Assembly (NCBI GenBank): GCA_051867655.1
Contig: JBJDYV010000020.1
Location: 62,001 to 126,000 of the forward strand
Direction of reading: 5' to 3'
From: JAJPXI01 sp051867655
GTDB taxonomy: Bacteria; Bacillota; Clostridia; Oscillospirales; Oscillospiraceae
DNA length: 64,000 nucleotides
Position 1 is the first letter of the stretch, and every line of letters starts with the position of its first letter. A program made the position numbers and the translations under genes. Positions 17,419 through 26,837 of this stretch are shown piece by piece. The notes below the pieces were generated by a model. It searched no databases. It was not told the DNA's origin and saw only the letters and a list, made by a program, of their open reading frames with translations.

Positions 17419-18336
17419 TTAATCGGCTTTTTTGCGGTCGTGGGACGAACTGTCTTGAGCCTGAAAAATTTTTCTCACCCAATTCAGGAAATCTTTTGAG
17501 GCGGCAGACAGATTATCTTCCCGGAAGCATACGCTGACGGCGGTGGTGATGGGCGGCTCGATCGTGACCAGCTTCACATTGTCGTGCGGGGGAAGATGGT
17601 TTTGGGCCACAATGCCGATCCCCTTCTTTTTTTCCACCAGGTGAAAAATATTTTCACAGTTTGCGCTCCGGAATACAATGTTTGGTTCAAAACCGGCTTT
17701 GCGGCATGCCTCCATGGAAAGGTCGTATACGACGGTGCCTTCCGGCAGAAATAGGAATTGCGCGTCACGCAGTTCGCTCAGCGCTATGGAATCCCGGTCG
17801 GCAAAGGGATGATCCGGCGGGAAGACTGCCGCGAAATGGTCCAGCTCAAGCAGTTCTTTTGTAAAAATGTCCGAATCATTTTCTATGGTGTCATGGATAA
17901 AGATGAAGTCGCATTCCTTGTTGATCAGACTTTTTTTCAGGGGAGGCACATCCTGATCGCACAGGGTTACCTGATACTGCGGAAAGCGTTCCTGAAACCC
18001 GTTCACGGTGGTGGTCAAAATATGTTCAAACAATCGGGGGGTAATGCCGACAGAGATCGTAGTCCCGGCCAAAAGGGGGGTCAAAAGTTGCTCGGTATAG
18101 GTATCCTGGACCTTGGCGATCTGCTCGGCATAGGGGAGAAACTTGGCCCCGAAGGGGGTGAGTTCAATCTTGCGCGTGGTCCGCTTGAACAGCGGATGCC
18201 CCAATTCCAACTCGAAATTTTTGATGTGCTTGGAAAGTGTGGATTGTGAAATAAAGAGCCGTTCAGAGGCCTCAGAGTATGAGTTGGTTTCGGCCAGTAT
18301 GACGAACTCACGGAAAAAATTGATGTCCAGATCCAA
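17419..18336 (-). CDS. LysR-family transcriptional regulator
   Basis: 305 residues with the N-terminal helix-turn-helix (SYSEASERLFISQSTLSKHIKNFELELGH, residues 18-47) and a type-2 periplasmic-fold effector domain. It lies between the zinc dehydrogenase gene (same strand, downstream) and the second peptide-transporter operon (divergent), so it could control either or both. The intergenic region to the divergent binding-protein gene is about 330 bases, long enough for shared regulation. Confidence 0.92.
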   Translation of the reverse strand: MDLDINFFREFVILAETNSYSEASERLFISQSTLSKHIKNFELELGHPLFKRTTRKIELTPFGAKFLPYAEQIAKVQDTYTEQLLTPLLAGTTISVGITPRLFEHILTTTVNGFQERFPQYQVTLCDQDVPPLKKSLINKECDFIFIHDTIENDSDIFTKELLELDHFAAVFPPDHPFADRDSIALSELRDAQFLFLPEGTVVYDLSMEACRKAGFEPNIVFRSANCENIFHLVEKKKGIGIVAQNHLPPHDNVKLVTIEPPITTAVSVCFREDNLSAASKDFLNWVRKIFQAQDSSSHDRKKAD

Positions 18337-18387
18337 CGCCTCCCATCATTTATGCCAGTTTGGAATAAACTGCGACAGGAAATTGAA

Positions 18388-18416
18388 TTGCTCGAAACAT
18401 GAGCATGTACTACAAT
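18388..18416 (+). promoter_or_regulatory. Candidate promoter of the plus-strand peptide operon
   Basis: TTGCTC (18388-18393), 17-bp spacer, TACAAT (18411-18416). A TGCTC-N7-GAGCA inverted repeat (18389-18405) overlaps it and may be an operator for the divergent LysR protein. The leader would be about 250 bases, so an undetected closer promoter is possible. Confidence 0.4.
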
Positions 18417-18670
18417 ATCGGCAGAGAAAACCAAAGCGGATTTTGGATAATATGACGAAGAATGCGCCGGGCGCACGGAAACGATTCGGATACTGCTTCC
18501 CGGCGTGAGCTGCATCATATGCATCATTATTATATCATGCAGGAAATTGTGTTTCAACAACCACAGATATCATTTTCCATTGGGTTAAATCCCCGACAAG
18601 GATTCTCCTGTATCAATTTTGTAATATAGACACGCAGTGTCTGTATTAATAAATTTTGGGAGGTAAAAAA

Positions 18671-20281
18671 ATGAAAAAGATTCTTGCAATGTTGTTGGCT
18701 CTTGCACTTTGCGTCGGTCTGCTCGCGGGCTGCGGCGGCGACAAAGGCTCCGCTTCCAAAGACGGAAAGACGGTTGTCAATGTTGCTGTCGGTGCAGATC
18801 CCGGCTCTCTGTCTCCCTGGGTGGGCAACAATCTCGGACGTATCAACACTCTGGGTTCCATCTTTCAGCACCTGGTCGAAACCGACGGCCTGGGCGGCGA
18901 GATGGTCGGCATCATCATGAAGTCCTATGAACAGGTGGACGAGCGCACCTTTGACATGACCATCCGTGACAACGTGTACGATACCGCCGGAAACCACATT
19001 ACTGCTTCCGACGTCGTGTTCAGCTACCAGACCGACATCGACATGGGCTTCCACGCCGGCCGTCTGGGCGTGATCGAGAGCGTCGAGGCGATCGACGAGT
19101 ATGTGGTCCGCTGGACCTTCAAGACGGTTCCGAACGACGGCGACCTGTGCAATGTGTGGATCGAGACGTACATCGTCTCTCAGAAAGCTTATGAGGCGAG
19201 CGACGACGAGATGGCCGTGGATCCTGTCGGCACCACCCCCTATAAGCTGGTCAAGTACACCCCCGGTACCGGCATTACCGTGGAGCGCGCGGAGTCCTAC
19301 TGGCAGGACCCGGCCGAGACCTTCGACCTCTATGGTTCCAATGTTGATGTGATCAACTTCAAGTTCGTGACCGACGTTTCCCAGATCGCCACCGGCCTGA
19401 AGACCGGCGAACTGGACATGACCAACTCCATCTCCGCCATGGATCTGCCCGCGTTCGAAGAAGGCGGTGAGTACGCGGATGACTTCAATGTTGTGGAAGA
19501 GATCGCGAACCCCGCGTACATGCTGGTCTACAACTGCAGCGATGACTCTCCCTGCAGCAATGCCAATCTGCGCAAGGCCATTGCCTATGCGATCAATGCC
19601 GATCAGCTGGTGGAGAGCGTCCTGGGCGGTGCCGGCTTCCGCTTCAACGCATTCGGCAATCCCAAGTACGGCGACTATAACGACGACTGGGGCAAGGACG
19701 GTTACTTTGAGTATGATCTCGGGGTCGCAAAGGAGTACCTGGCGAAGTTCACCCAGGAGACCGGCCTGCAGCCCGGCGACGTGACTCTGAATCTGGTCAT
19801 CAAGGAAGGCACCTATTCCCACGAGCGCGAAATGACCGAGGCCATCCAGGGCTTCCTGCTGGGTCTGGGCCTGAACGCCACCATTGATTCCCGGCCGAAC
19901 AATACTTATACGGACTACATCAACGACTCCACCACCTGGGATCTGGGCCTGCTCTACGACAACGGCGCATCCACCGACTATCTGATCTCCTGGCTGCAGA
20001 ACGTGCTCCTGCCCGACTACTACACCCATGAGGGCGGCCAGACCTTCATCGTTGACCAGTACCTCTTTGACCTGGTGAACGAGTGCCGCACCATGGAAGG
20101 CCACAACAAAGAAAATATGAACAAGCTCAACGATTACCTCAACGAGAACTGCTACATCTATGGCCTGTGCGGTTACTATGATTACTTTGTGACCGCCGAC
20201 TGGATCACGTCCATCGCGCATGAGAACCGTAACTGCATCAATCCCGGCGGCTGCACCTACGATTGGAGCCTGAAGGACTGA
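18671..20281 (+). CDS. Peptide-binding lipoprotein, SBP family 5
   Basis: 536 residues from the ATG at 18671, which has GGGAGGT 6 bases upstream; an upstream TTG gives no better start. The signal peptide ends in LLAGC with Cys21. The SBP_bac_5 fold shows DPGSLSPWVGNN near 45, NHITASDVVFSYQ near 112 and LRKAIAYAINADQLVE near 300. It delivers its ligand to the DppB/C/D/F importer encoded next. It is a different protein from the 10667-12337 binding protein, with only family-level resemblance. Confidence 0.94.
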   Translation: MKKILAMLLALALCVGLLAGCGGDKGSASKDGKTVVNVAVGADPGSLSPWVGNNLGRINTLGSIFQHLVETDGLGGEMVGIIMKSYEQVDERTFDMTIRDNVYDTAGNHITASDVVFSYQTDIDMGFHAGRLGVIESVEAIDEYVVRWTFKTVPNDGDLCNVWIETYIVSQKAYEASDDEMAVDPVGTTPYKLVKYTPGTGITVERAESYWQDPAETFDLYGSNVDVINFKFVTDVSQIATGLKTGELDMTNSISAMDLPAFEEGGEYADDFNVVEEIANPAYMLVYNCSDDSPCSNANLRKAIAYAINADQLVESVLGGAGFRFNAFGNPKYGDYNDDWGKDGYFEYDLGVAKEYLAKFTQETGLQPGDVTLNLVIKEGTYSHEREMTEAIQGFLLGLGLNATIDSRPNNTYTDYINDSTTWDLGLLYDNGASTDYLISWLQNVLLPDYYTHEGGQTFIVDQYLFDLVNECRTMEGHNKENMNKLNDYLNENCYIYGLCGYYDYFVTADWITSIAHENRNCINPGGCTYDWSLKD

Positions 20282-20320
20282 TTTTTCCGCACTGCAGTTG
20301 TGAATTACATGATTGAATAG

Positions 20321-20378
20321 GATTCGCGGCGCTGTCAACAGATGGATATTGTGGTCTGTTTGGGCAGCGCCGCGAATC
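20321..20378 (+). repeat. Stem-loop between binding-protein and permease genes
   Basis: Perfect 14-bp arms (20321-20334 GATTCGCGGCGCTG, 20365-20378) with a 30-base loop, 40 bases after the binding-protein stop. No T-run follows, so it is more likely an mRNA-stabilising or partial-terminating element that sets the lipoprotein/permease ratio. Compare 10603-10650. Confidence 0.75.
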
Positions 20379-20423
20379 ATATCAAGGCAGAAGACCCTTC
20401 GTTTTACGCATTGAGGTGAGCAA

Positions 20424-21398
20424 ATGCTAAAGTATATCATCAAACGTATTTTACTTTTGATCCCCGTTCTGCTCGGCGTTTCGCTGGTGATCTTTACAAT
20501 TATGTACTTTGTCCCGGGCGACCCTGCGAAGATCATTTTGGGGACCGCGAATGTGACCGAGGAGATCCTGGAGGCCAAACGCGTCGAGCTGGGCCTGCGC
20601 GATCCGTTCATCGTCCAGTTTGGCCGCTTTTTGAAGCAGACCTTCATTGATTTCGACTTCGGACAGTCGTATATCACAAGAACGCCCGTTGCCACAGAGA
20701 TCATGGCGCGCTACCCCAAGACCCTGCTCCTGGCAGTCTGCTGTATGGTGCTGCAGATCGTCATCGGAATCCCGCTGGGCATTGTCGCCGCCACCCACCG
20801 CAACGGTATCGCAGACCGCTTTTGTATCCTGGTGACCATCCTGGGCATTTCTCTTCCGCAGTTCTGGGTGGCGCTGATGCTGGTCATGCTGTTTTCGCTG
20901 AAGCTGCACCTTTTGCCCGCGTTCGGATTCGGCGGCATCAAATATCTGATCTTGCCTGTGATCTCGCTGGCGCTGAATGGAATATCGACGATCGCCCGCC
21001 TGACCCGAACAAGTATGCTTGAGGTGATCCGTTCCGACTATGTCACGACGGCGCGGGCCAAGGGGCTGAAGCAGAACCGCATCATCCTGGTCCATGCCCT
21101 TCCCAACAGCATCATCCCGGTTATCCAGTCCCTGGGCACCTCCTTCGGCAGCTGCCTGGGCGGCGCGGTGGTGATTGAAAACATCTTTTCCATTGCGGGC
21201 ATGGGCGCCTATCTGACCACGGGCATCAACAACCTGGACTACCCCGTGATCAGAAGTACGGTCATCGTGCTGGCGCTTTCGTTCGCGGTCGTCATGATCC
21301 TGGTGGACCTGGTGTTCGCCTTTATCGACCCCAGAATCAAGGCGCAATATTCGTCGCAGGGCAGGAAGCGGGGAAAGAAGGTGACGGCAAATGCCTGA
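20424..21398 (+). CDS. Oligopeptide ABC transporter permease (DppB type)
   Basis: 324 residues, six helices. The N-terminus MLKYIIKRILLLIPVLLG and YFVPGDPAKIILG are standard for DppB; the EAA loop is SDYVTTARAKGLKQNRIILVHALPNS around 210-235. The start has a TGAGGTGAG site. It overlaps the DppC-type gene by 8 bases, consistent with translational coupling. It forms the importer channel with DppC. Confidence 0.95.
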   Translation: MLKYIIKRILLLIPVLLGVSLVIFTIMYFVPGDPAKIILGTANVTEEILEAKRVELGLRDPFIVQFGRFLKQTFIDFDFGQSYITRTPVATEIMARYPKTLLLAVCCMVLQIVIGIPLGIVAATHRNGIADRFCILVTILGISLPQFWVALMLVMLFSLKLHLLPAFGFGGIKYLILPVISLALNGISTIARLTRTSMLEVIRSDYVTTARAKGLKQNRIILVHALPNSIIPVIQSLGTSFGSCLGGAVVIENIFSIAGMGAYLTTGINNLDYPVIRSTVIVLALSFAVVMILVDLVFAFIDPRIKAQYSSQGRKRGKKVTANA

Positions 21399-22281
21399 AA
21401 ACAGCGTCATCCTGGCGGAAGACGAACTGGAGGGTAAGAAGGAAAACCAGTTCGTCGCGGTGATGAAGCGCGTGTGCAGCAATAAGCTGGCGCTGGTCGC
21501 GCTGATCGTGTTCGCCGTCATAGTGCTTGCCGCGATCTTTGCGAATTTTATCGCTCCTTACGGGTACGAAGAGATGGATCTGGGCAATACATACCAGCCC
21601 CCCTCGCTCCAGCATTTGTGCGGGACCGACCAGCTGGGCCGGGACATCTTCTCCCGCCTTCTCTACGGCGCCCGCTATTCTCTGGCGCTGGGCCTGCTGG
21701 CCCAGGTCTTCACCCTGTTTTTCGGTGTCCTGCTGGGTGCTGTCGCCGGTTTTTTCGGCAACAAGGTGGACCTTGCCGTCATGCGTTTTCTGGATATCTT
21801 TGAAGCCATCCCCGCGATGCTTCTCGCCATTATTATCTGTACCGCGCTGGGGACCGGATTTCTCAATACGGTCATCGCCATGGGCGTGGGCGGCATTCCC
21901 ATGATGAGCCGCCTGCTTCGCGCGTCCATCCTGACCGTCCGGGAGCAGGAGTACATTGAGGCCGCGGCCTCTATCAACTGCTCCAAGCCCCGGCAGATCA
22001 TGCGCTACGTCCTGCCCAACTCCATCTCTCCGCTGATCATCGCCTTTACCACAGGCATCGGCGCGACGATCATGCAGGCGGCGAGCCTGAGTTATCTGGG
22101 CCTGGGAGTGCAGCCACCCATGCCGGAATGGGGCGCCATGCTCTCCGACACGAGAAAATGCTTCCAGCACTATCCGTACATGGCCATTTTCCCGGGCGTT
22201 GCCATCGCGGTCACCGTTCTGTGCATCAACATCGTCGGCGACGCGCTGCGTGATGCGCTGGACCCGAAACTGAAAGACTGA
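21391..22281 (+). CDS. Oligopeptide ABC transporter permease (DppC type)
   Basis: 296 residues with the OppC-type N-terminal segment, the loop HLCGTDQLGRDIFSRLLYG near 75, and the EAA coupling loop EYIEAAASINCSKPRQIMRYVLPN near 190. The end LDPKLKD matches the LDPKQKS end of the other DppC, showing they are homologous systems. Integral inner-membrane subunit. Confidence 0.95.
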   Translation: MPENSVILAEDELEGKKENQFVAVMKRVCSNKLALVALIVFAVIVLAAIFANFIAPYGYEEMDLGNTYQPPSLQHLCGTDQLGRDIFSRLLYGARYSLALGLLAQVFTLFFGVLLGAVAGFFGNKVDLAVMRFLDIFEAIPAMLLAIIICTALGTGFLNTVIAMGVGGIPMMSRLLRASILTVREQEYIEAAASINCSKPRQIMRYVLPNSISPLIIAFTTGIGATIMQAASLSYLGLGVQPPMPEWGAMLSDTRKCFQHYPYMAIFPGVAIAVTVLCINIVGDALRDALDPKLKD

Positions 22282-22297
22282 CGAAAGGAGAAACGTG

Positions 22298-23302
22298 ATG
22301 GACCATATCAACAATCAGAACGACCTTCTCCTTTCGGTCAGAGATCTGGTCGTGGAGTATTCCTCCAACAAGAAGATCATCCACGCGGTCAACGGCGTCT
22401 CCTTCGACCTGGAGCGGGGCAAGACCCTTGGCCTGGTGGGGGAGACGGGCGCCGGAAAAACGACCATCGCAAAGTCCATTCTCCGCATTCTTCCCCAACC
22501 GCCCGCAAAGATTTGCAGCGGGCAGGTCCTGCTGGACGGCGAGGACCTGATGCAGGTCAAAGAAGAGCGCATGCGCTCCGTGCGCGGCAGCAAGATCTCC
22601 ATGGTGTTCCAGGACCCTATGACGGCGCTCAACCCCGTCATGCGGGTGGGCAAGCAGGTGGCTGAGGTCGTGAAATTCCACGAGGGCATCAGCTGGGCGG
22701 CGGCGAAGGATAAAGCCGCTGAGATGCTGGGAATGGTCGGGATCAGTGAGGACCGCTTTCGCGAGTATCCCCATCAGTTTTCCGGCGGTATGAAGCAGCG
22801 GATCGTCATTGCCATGGCGCTGGCCTGCAGCCCGGAACTTCTGCTGGCGGACGAGCCGACAACGGCCCTTGACGTGACCATTCAGGCCCAGGTGCTGAAC
22901 ATGATGAAGCGCCTGAAGGAGGAGCATGGCACGTCCATGATCCTGATCACCCATGATCTGGGAATTGTCGCGGGGACATGCGACTATGTGGCGGTGGTCT
23001 ATGCGGGGAAGATTGTCGAGTACGGCAGCCGGGAAGAGATCTTTGATCACTGCAGCCATCCGTATACCAAGGGGCTGTTCGGCGCGCTTCCGGATATCAG
23101 CCGCAGCAATACGCGCCTCGTCCCCATCAAGGGCAGTCCGGTCGATCCGTCCGTGGCGGTGGAGGGGTGCGCATTCGCGCCCCGCTGCCCGTATGCGGCC
23201 GCGGACTGTACCCGGGGTACCATCGACCCCGTTCACCTGGGCGGAACACATACCTGCAGCTGTATCCATACCGGCATGATCCGGGACGGAAAGGAGGCAT
23301 AA
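22298..23302 (+). CDS. Oligopeptide ABC transporter ATP-binding protein (DppD type)
   Basis: 334 residues from the ATG at 22298 (a GTG one codon earlier is equally possible; the ribosome site AAAGGAG serves both). Walker A GETGAGKTT, Q-loop MVFQDP, intact signature FSGGMKQR, Walker B LLADEP, H-loop ITHD, and a C-terminal Cys cluster CAFAPRCPYAAADC are all present in the normal order and spacing. Cytosolic ATPase partner of the next gene product. Confidence 0.95.
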   Translation: MDHINNQNDLLLSVRDLVVEYSSNKKIIHAVNGVSFDLERGKTLGLVGETGAGKTTIAKSILRILPQPPAKICSGQVLLDGEDLMQVKEERMRSVRGSKISMVFQDPMTALNPVMRVGKQVAEVVKFHEGISWAAAKDKAAEMLGMVGISEDRFREYPHQFSGGMKQRIVIAMALACSPELLLADEPTTALDVTIQAQVLNMMKRLKEEHGTSMILITHDLGIVAGTCDYVAVVYAGKIVEYGSREEIFDHCSHPYTKGLFGALPDISRSNTRLVPIKGSPVDPSVAVEGCAFAPRCPYAAADCTRGTIDPVHLGGTHTCSCIHTGMIRDGKEA

Positions 23303-23304
23303 GC

Positions 23305-24264
23305 GTGGCTGCTCTTGTAGAAATCAAGGGGTTGAAGAAGTACTTCAACCACCCCCGCGGCTTGCTCCACGCTGTGGATGATGTGTCGCTGAAGTTTGAA
23401 CGGGGAAAGACAATGGGCGTCGTCGGAGAATCCGGCTGCGGGAAATCGACTCTGGGACGCACGATCATCCATCTGCATGAGAGCACGGGCGGCCAGATCT
23501 TCTTTGACGGGGAGGACATCACCACCGTCAATGCCAGGAAGCTCAAAGAGCTGCGCCAGAACATGCAGATCATTTTCCAGGACCCGTATTCCTCGCTCAA
23601 TCCGCGCATGACCGTGGAGGATACGATCAAGGAGCCGCTGGTGCTCTCCAAAAAGTACAGCAAGGCGGAGATCCGGGACGAAGTCAGGCGGGTCATGGAT
23701 CTGGTGGGCATCGCCCGGCGCTTCCGTATGGCCTATCCCCATGAGATGGACGGCGGAAGGCGGCAGAGAGTGTGCATCGGCCGCGCGCTGGCCACGAATC
23801 CGAAATTCATCGTCTGCGATGAACCGGTGTCCGCGCTGGATGTTTCCATTCAGGCGCAGGTCATCAACCTGCTGCAGGACCTGCAGAGCGAATACGGTCT
23901 GACCTACATGTTCGTGACCCACGACCTGTCGGTCGTGCATCATATTTCCGATGAGATCAGCGTCATGTATCTGGGCCAGCTCGTGGAGACCTGCGCATCC
24001 GATGAGCTGTTCAGGAATCCGCTGCATCCGTATACAAAAGCCCTGCTTTCCGCCATTCCCTCGGTGGACATCCACAATCAGAAGGAACAGATCCTGATCC
24101 AAGGGGAGCTGGCTTCTCCGATCAATCCCAAACCCGGCTGCCGCTTTGCCTCCCGGTGCCCGTACGCGTCGCAGGCTTGCAGTCAGCCTCAGGAGCTGCG
24201 TGAGACCATGCCGGGACATTTCGTCTCCTGCTGCAGGGTGGCGGAGATCAACGCCTGCCCGTAA
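23305..24264 (+). CDS. Oligopeptide ABC transporter ATP-binding protein (DppF type)
   Basis: The start is the GTG at 23305 (MAALVEIKGLKKYF), 2 bases after the dppD stop and preceded by AAAGGAGG; the longer frame overlaps dppD and is spurious. 319 residues: Walker A GESGCGKST, Q-loop IIFQDP, Walker B FIVCDEP, H-loop VTHD, Cys cluster CRFASRCPYASQAC. As in the other operon the signature loop is MDGGRRQR rather than LSGGQ. It completes the ATPase pair. Confidence 0.95.
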   Translation: MAALVEIKGLKKYFNHPRGLLHAVDDVSLKFERGKTMGVVGESGCGKSTLGRTIIHLHESTGGQIFFDGEDITTVNARKLKELRQNMQIIFQDPYSSLNPRMTVEDTIKEPLVLSKKYSKAEIRDEVRRVMDLVGIARRFRMAYPHEMDGGRRQRVCIGRALATNPKFIVCDEPVSALDVSIQAQVINLLQDLQSEYGLTYMFVTHDLSVVHHISDEISVMYLGQLVETCASDELFRNPLHPYTKALLSAIPSVDIHNQKEQILIQGELASPINPKPGCRFASRCPYASQACSQPQELRETMPGHFVSCCRVAEINACP

Positions 24265-24292
24265 GACATACGGTTTGAAGAAGGAAGAATTC

Positions 24293-25576
24293 ATGTTGAA
24301 CGAGCAGAAGTATACCCTTTTTGCCGGTGCGGGATCGGCCGCGATCTCGTTTCCGGAGAGCGCGTTTCCCACTTTGGGTGAGAACTATACCGGCGTGCAC
24401 GATGATCCTCATGTCCGGGTCCTGATCCTGAAAAGCGGGGACACATCGTTTGCATTGGCAAATTTTGAGCTTGTTTCGGTCAATGATGATGTGGACGCCT
24501 TTAAACGGTTGATTTCCGCCGGAGCGGGGGTGCCCGAAGAAAATGTGTGGGTCTGCGTAACCCACTGTCTGGAGACGCCGCACCTGTTCAGGCCTGCTGC
24601 CGACGCTCCGGAAGCGGACCGAGTGCGATTTGACATCCTGCATGAGACGGTGGTCAACGCGCTGCAGGCAGCGCTGGAGCAGGCGGCAGGCTCGCTGCGG
24701 GAGGCAAGGTTTGCCGCCGGCGCGGGGACATGCCGGATCAATGTGAACCGGAACATTTCCACCGACAAGGGAATGTGGCTGGGAAGCGGCGATCATGCGC
24801 CGGCCGATCCGTCCGTACTGGTGTACAAATTCGAGGATGTAAGCGGCGGGACCATCGCGGTCTTGTTTCCGTACAATGCCCAGTGCTCCGTCATGGACGG
24901 CTCGAAAACGAGTACCGGGGAAAGGCTGGTCTGCGGGGACCTCTCCGGTTCGGCGACGGCGTTTGTAGAGCGGGAATTCGGCGGTGACACGGTCGCCATG
25001 TACCTGCTGGGCGCCGGAGGGGATCAGGCACCGGGGCTCAAAGCCCTGCGGACGGTGCGGGGCAAGGGCGGCATTGCCCGCACGGCCGACCTGCACGAAG
25101 CGGGATACCTGCTTGTGGAGCTGCTCGGCGAGCGGCTGGGGCAGGAAGTTGTCCGCGTCGCGGAAAGCCTCGTGTGCAGAGAACTGACCGCCCCGCTGAA
25201 ATGCGCCCACCGCAGTTTTGCCTATTCCGGCCAGGTCATCCCCGACATGCGCTCCATCCGCCCGTGCAGAAGCTATGACTTCCTTCCCGCAGAGGATGTG
25301 ACGACGCCGGTCGAAGTGCTGCAGATCGGCGACGCCGCCATCGTCGGGGTGAAGCCGGAGCTCTGCGTGCGCACGGAGATGGAGTTGAAGGCGCGTTCGC
25401 CGTATGAAAGAACCGGATTGATGACGTTTGTGAACGGTGGAGCAAAGTATATGCCGGAGCGCGACATGTATGACAGCATTACGTTTCAGGCTATGAATTC
25501 ACGCTTTGCAAAAGGCTCTGCGGAACAGTTCCTGGAGGACATCCTCAACCTGTTGAACGAAGTGAAAGCGGAGTAG
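24293..25576 (+). CDS. Neutral/alkaline ceramidase-like hydrolase (N-terminal domain family)
   Basis: 427 residues from the ATG at 24293, preceded by AAGGAAGAATTC. The pattern resembles the N-terminal domain of neutral/alkaline non-lysosomal ceramidase: an early FAGAGSAAISFPESAFP, VWVCVTHCLETPHLF near 85, RINVNRNISTDKG near 148, and a His-poor but acidic AGGDQAPG near 240. Family members use a zinc centre to cleave N-acyl bonds, and distant bacterial relatives of unknown substrate occur near transporters. No signal peptide, so it should act inside the cell, perhaps on the imported ligand. Functional assignment is at family level only. Confidence 0.6.
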   Translation: MLNEQKYTLFAGAGSAAISFPESAFPTLGENYTGVHDDPHVRVLILKSGDTSFALANFELVSVNDDVDAFKRLISAGAGVPEENVWVCVTHCLETPHLFRPAADAPEADRVRFDILHETVVNALQAALEQAAGSLREARFAAGAGTCRINVNRNISTDKGMWLGSGDHAPADPSVLVYKFEDVSGGTIAVLFPYNAQCSVMDGSKTSTGERLVCGDLSGSATAFVEREFGGDTVAMYLLGAGGDQAPGLKALRTVRGKGGIARTADLHEAGYLLVELLGERLGQEVVRVAESLVCRELTAPLKCAHRSFAYSGQVIPDMRSIRPCRSYDFLPAEDVTTPVEVLQIGDAAIVGVKPELCVRTEMELKARSPYERTGLMTFVNGGAKYMPERDMYDSITFQAMNSRFAKGSAEQFLEDILNLLNEVKAE

Positions 25577-25604
25577 CAGCTTTTGTGTAAAGGAGAGATT
25601 TTCA

Positions 25605-26813
25605 TTGGACAATACACACATTGTAAAGGTGACTGCGATCACCGAAGTCTTTGGAGAGGGGCAGAAAACGATCGCCGCCGCGGTGGAATATGATACCGAT
25701 ATGGACCCCAACAGCCTTAGTCCGGACAAGTTCCGGGTCGAGGGAAGAACGATTGTGGATCTTTACTGCAGCGGCAGCGCGGCAAGAATAAACACCGGGA
25801 AGGGTCCATACGTGATCCTGGAGCTTGACCGGTATGATCCGGGCTGTAAGACGGTCGTGACGTGTCCCCGCACGGACGGAGGAGTGGGCAGTATCGCTCA
25901 TATCATAACGCCCAGACCGGTCGTCTCTCAGGTCGGGACCGTCAAAACGGCGGACGGGGCGGAGTACCCGGCACAGGCGCCTGTTTCCGGTACGGACGTC
26001 ATCAACTTGGTCGCGGACGATTTTAAAGTATGCACCTATCATCTTGCGGATGGCAGGAAAGTCGATTATAATTTGTTTGTGCCGAATCAGCTGGAACCGG
26101 GCCGGGAGTATCCGCTGGTATACTTTATTACGGACGCCGGCATGTTGTCCCAGGACATGGGTGTGGCGTTGGCGCAGGGCCTGGGCGCGACGGTATGGGC
26201 GACGCCGGAGGAGCAGGCCAAACACCCATGCTTTGTCCTTGCCCCGCAGTTTCACGGCCCGGATTCCATCGTGCAGGACGACTTCAGCTGTACCTGGGAG
26301 GTCGATGCGGCGTATGAGCTGGTCAGGCACATCATGGAGGTATACCCCATCGATCAAAAGCGCGTTTACGGAACGGGTCAGTCCATGGGGTGCATGACCG
26401 CGTGCGAACTTAATATACGAGATCCGGAGCTTTACGGCGGCTGCCTGCTGATCGGCGGTCAGTGGGATTCAAGCAGGATCGCCGCGGCTAAGAAAAACAA
26501 CTTCTGGATCTGCGTTTCCTCCGGCGACCGCAAGGCCTTCCCCGGAATGAACGAAATTACGGCAGCGTTGGAAGAAGCCGGAGAGACGGTCGTCCGGGCG
26601 ACCCTGGACGCGACCGATATGCCGTCCATGAACCGGATCGTAAAAGAGCTTTCCGGAGACGGACATCATATCCATTACACGTGGTTCGAGGGTAATACGG
26701 TCATCCCGGACGGGGTCGAACCGAACGGAGAAACACATCATATAAACAGCTGGCGTGTCGCGTACGCGATCGAAGCGCTGCGCGATTGGCTTTTCGAGCA
26801 GCACAGGCCGTAA
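25605..26813 (+). CDS. Alpha/beta hydrolase (esterase/peptidase) with N-terminal Ig-like domain
   Basis: 402 residues, TTG start with AAAGGAGA upstream. Residues 1-115 form a beta-rich domain (tandem strands, MDPNSLSPDKFRVEG) as in esterases of the PHB-depolymerase/LpqC type. The hydrolase domain has VYGTGQSMGCMTACEL near 265 (Ser nucleophile), SSGDRKAFPG near 307 (Asp) and THHINSWRVAYA near 380 (His). There is no signal peptide. As third enzyme-like gene after the transporter it probably processes the imported substrate in the cytosol. Confidence 0.75.
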   Translation: MDNTHIVKVTAITEVFGEGQKTIAAAVEYDTDMDPNSLSPDKFRVEGRTIVDLYCSGSAARINTGKGPYVILELDRYDPGCKTVVTCPRTDGGVGSIAHIITPRPVVSQVGTVKTADGAEYPAQAPVSGTDVINLVADDFKVCTYHLADGRKVDYNLFVPNQLEPGREYPLVYFITDAGMLSQDMGVALAQGLGATVWATPEEQAKHPCFVLAPQFHGPDSIVQDDFSCTWEVDAAYELVRHIMEVYPIDQKRVYGTGQSMGCMTACELNIRDPELYGGCLLIGGQWDSSRIAAAKKNNFWICVSSGDRKAFPGMNEITAALEEAGETVVRATLDATDMPSMNRIVKELSGDGHHIHYTWFEGNTVIPDGVEPNGETHHINSWRVAYAIEALRDWLFEQHRP

Positions 26814-26837
26814 GGCGGATAAAGGGGCAGGGGAGCG

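Noticed and set aside
18554..20704. Long minus-strand open frame (716 codons) opposite the binding-protein gene
   Set aside because: It is a shadow of the plus-strand SBP and dppB genes; composition is rich in Val/Gly/His/Gln and shows no domain.
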